Assembly: GCA_937872895.1 (NCBI GenBank)
Contig: CALMUP010000027.1
Coordinates: 62,001 to 126,000 of the forward strand
Direction: 5' to 3'
From: an uncultured Verrucomicrobiota bacterium
GTDB taxonomy: Bacteria > Verrucomicrobiota > Kiritimatiellia > CAIVKH01
DNA length: 64,000 nucleotides
Position numbers and translations under genes: made by a program. Below are positions 63,157-64,000 of the stretch, piece by piece (position 1 is the first letter of the stretch; every line of letters begins with the position of its first letter). The notes beneath the pieces were generated by a model, which was given only the letters and a program-made list of their open reading frames with translations, did not search any database and was not told the origin of the DNA.

Positions 63157-64000
63157 CTATTTCTGTGTCCCCTTCGCCGTACCTTCGCCGTCTATTTCTG
63201 TGTCCCCTTCGCCCTGTGTCCCCTTCGCCCCTTTCGCCGAGGTTTCTATGTCCCTCTCGGACCGTCTTGGAAGAGGCGCACAATCCCGCCCTTTCCAGGC
63301 GAACCACAGGGTCCCCGCGACGCCGAAGGCAAATGCAATCTTCAGGTTCAGTTCCGGCGAAACCTGCCAGAGCAAGGCTCCCCCGAAGGCGGCAAACGCT
63401 ACTAGTATGTCCCTGATCAGGTAATAGAGGCCGAACATCGCGGCCTTACGGCCCTCAGGGGCCAGATCCATGATCAGGGCCTTGCGCGTCGGCTCACCAA
63501 ATTCCTTCAGACCGCGCAGTACGAAAACTGCAGCGAGCGGCGCCATCGATTCGGCATGGAGCAACGCCAGCGGAAACAAGGTGAAAAAGCCGAAGGTGAT
63601 CAGCACAAACGGTTTCTTGCCGAACTGATCCGCCAGGTAGGCCACAGGCAGGTAAATCAATACGGCGGTGATGTTCTCGATGGCGGATAGCCACCCGAAG
63701 GCCAGCTCGGAGACCGGCTGGGTGATCGCACGGGTAGCCCAAATCACCACGAAGGCATCCGGGATGCGTTCACAGAAACGAACGAGAATATCCGACCACA
63801 GCAGGTTCCGCAGCCCCTGCGGCATTTCCCGCCATACACGCCATGGATTCGCCTCCGGCTCCGGTTTCGACGGCGCTTCATCTGCAATCAGCCGCTGCTG
63901 CAGGATGGCCGCCACCACGGCCAGCAACAAGGCCATGACAAACGCCCGTCGCACCCCCTCCTCCACCCCCCATACCGCAATGCAGGCACCACCGACAACC
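63157..64000 (-). CDS. MFS transporter, 5' end cut by window edge
   Basis: The frame is open to the right end, so the true N-terminus lies outside and about 281 C-terminal residues are seen. At least six hydrophobic helices are visible, with the MFS loop motif YLADQFGKKPFVL between helices and FVLRGLKEFGEPTRKALI, the latter typical of MFS proteins of unknown substrate. The last 30 residues are a hydrophilic tail of repeated KGTQ/GEGDTE/KGTQK type encoded by transposase-associated repeats, which suggests that repeat insertion has replaced the original stop. Substrate unknown. Confidence 0.85.
   Translation of the reverse strand, partial: VVGGACIAVWGVEEGVRRAFVMALLLAVVAAILQQRLIADEAPSKPEPEANPWRVWREMPQGLRNLLWSDILVRFCERIPDAFVVIWATRAITQPVSELAFGWLSAIENITAVLIYLPVAYLADQFGKKPFVLITFGFFTLFPLALLHAESMAPLAAVFVLRGLKEFGEPTRKALIMDLAPEGRKAAMFGLYYLIRDILVAFAAFGGALLWQVSPELNLKIAFAFGVAGTLWFAWKGRDCAPLPRRSERDIETSAKGAKGTQGEGDTEIDGEGTAKGTQK
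63158..63254. repeat. Tandem TCTGTGTCCCC repeats inverted relative to the boxes upstream of the transposase
   Basis: A 21-base unit beginning TATTTCTGTGTCCCC occurs at 63158-63178 and 63193-63213, followed by partial units at 63214-63222 and 63245-63254 (TCTATGTCCC). The core is the reverse complement of the GGGACACAGA boxes at 61538, 61572, 61899 and 61933, so the transposase gene is bracketed by inverted copies. The repeats lie inside the 3' end of the MFS gene and encode its hydrophilic tail. Confidence 0.75.

Overview
The window is a GC-rich bacterial chromosome segment. Its gene content points to an anaerobic, fermentative member of the PVC group, most like Kiritimatiellota, although no rRNA or tRNA is present to confirm this. 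The clues are a Chlamydia-style V-type ATPase operon with a DUF2764 gene, LL-diaminopimelate aminotransferase (DapL), a very large secreted amylase with a calcium-loop D-x-D-x-D segment, a eukaryote-like Ser/Thr kinase, REP-associated transposases and several short intergenic repeat families.

Layout. 1-11.5 kb: end of a TolB-like propeller gene, a ComM/YifB ATPase, then a coupled minus-strand run (Nudix hydrolase, YihY membrane protein, UvrD-type helicase), a dGTPase-like HD hydrolase, trpD, and a cardiolipin synthase/SrkA-like kinase pair. 11.6-17.3 kb: one 1871-residue exported GH13 amylase with starch-binding modules. 17.5-35.4 kb: a nearly gapless plus-strand array of a FixL-like heme-PAS histidine kinase, a NarL-type response regulator, a degenerate regulator, pyruvate:ferredoxin oxidoreductase (nifJ), a dihydroorotate-dehydrogenase-like protein, a ferredoxin, the six-subunit Ech membrane hydrogenase (echABCDEF), a flavin reductase, and the NAD-linked hydrogenase hoxEFUYH. 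35.6-36.8 kb: a hypothetical gene and a phd/vapC toxin-antitoxin pair. 36.9-46.3 kb: hydrogenase maturation genes (hoxW, hypA, hypB, hypF, hypC; no hypD or hypE) interleaved with two acetyltransferase/ADP-forming acetyl-CoA synthetase fusions. 46.4-50.8 kb: CPBP protease, glycosyltransferase, ACT-domain protein, a vapBC pair and dapL, all on the minus strand. 51-58.1 kb: the V-type ATPase operon. 58.5-61.5 kb: cyclophilin, Ser/Thr kinase and a pseudopilin-like protein. 61.5-64 kb: a partly duplicated REP-associated transposase and a truncated MFS transporter.

How it fits together (inference). Starch is degraded outside the cell. Pyruvate is oxidised by NifJ to acetyl-CoA and reduced ferredoxin. 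ADP-forming acetyl-CoA synthetase turns acetyl-CoA into acetate and ATP. Reduced ferredoxin is reoxidised by Ech with ion pumping and H2 release, and NADH can be reoxidised by Hox. The V-type ATPase keeps the residues of a Na+ site in its K subunit, so the ion may be Na+. An oxygen-sensing kinase at the head of the array is a plausible switch for this oxygen-sensitive pathway. The joint arrangement of sensor, PFOR, Ech, Hox, maturation genes and acetate-forming ATP synthesis is the most interesting feature of the window.
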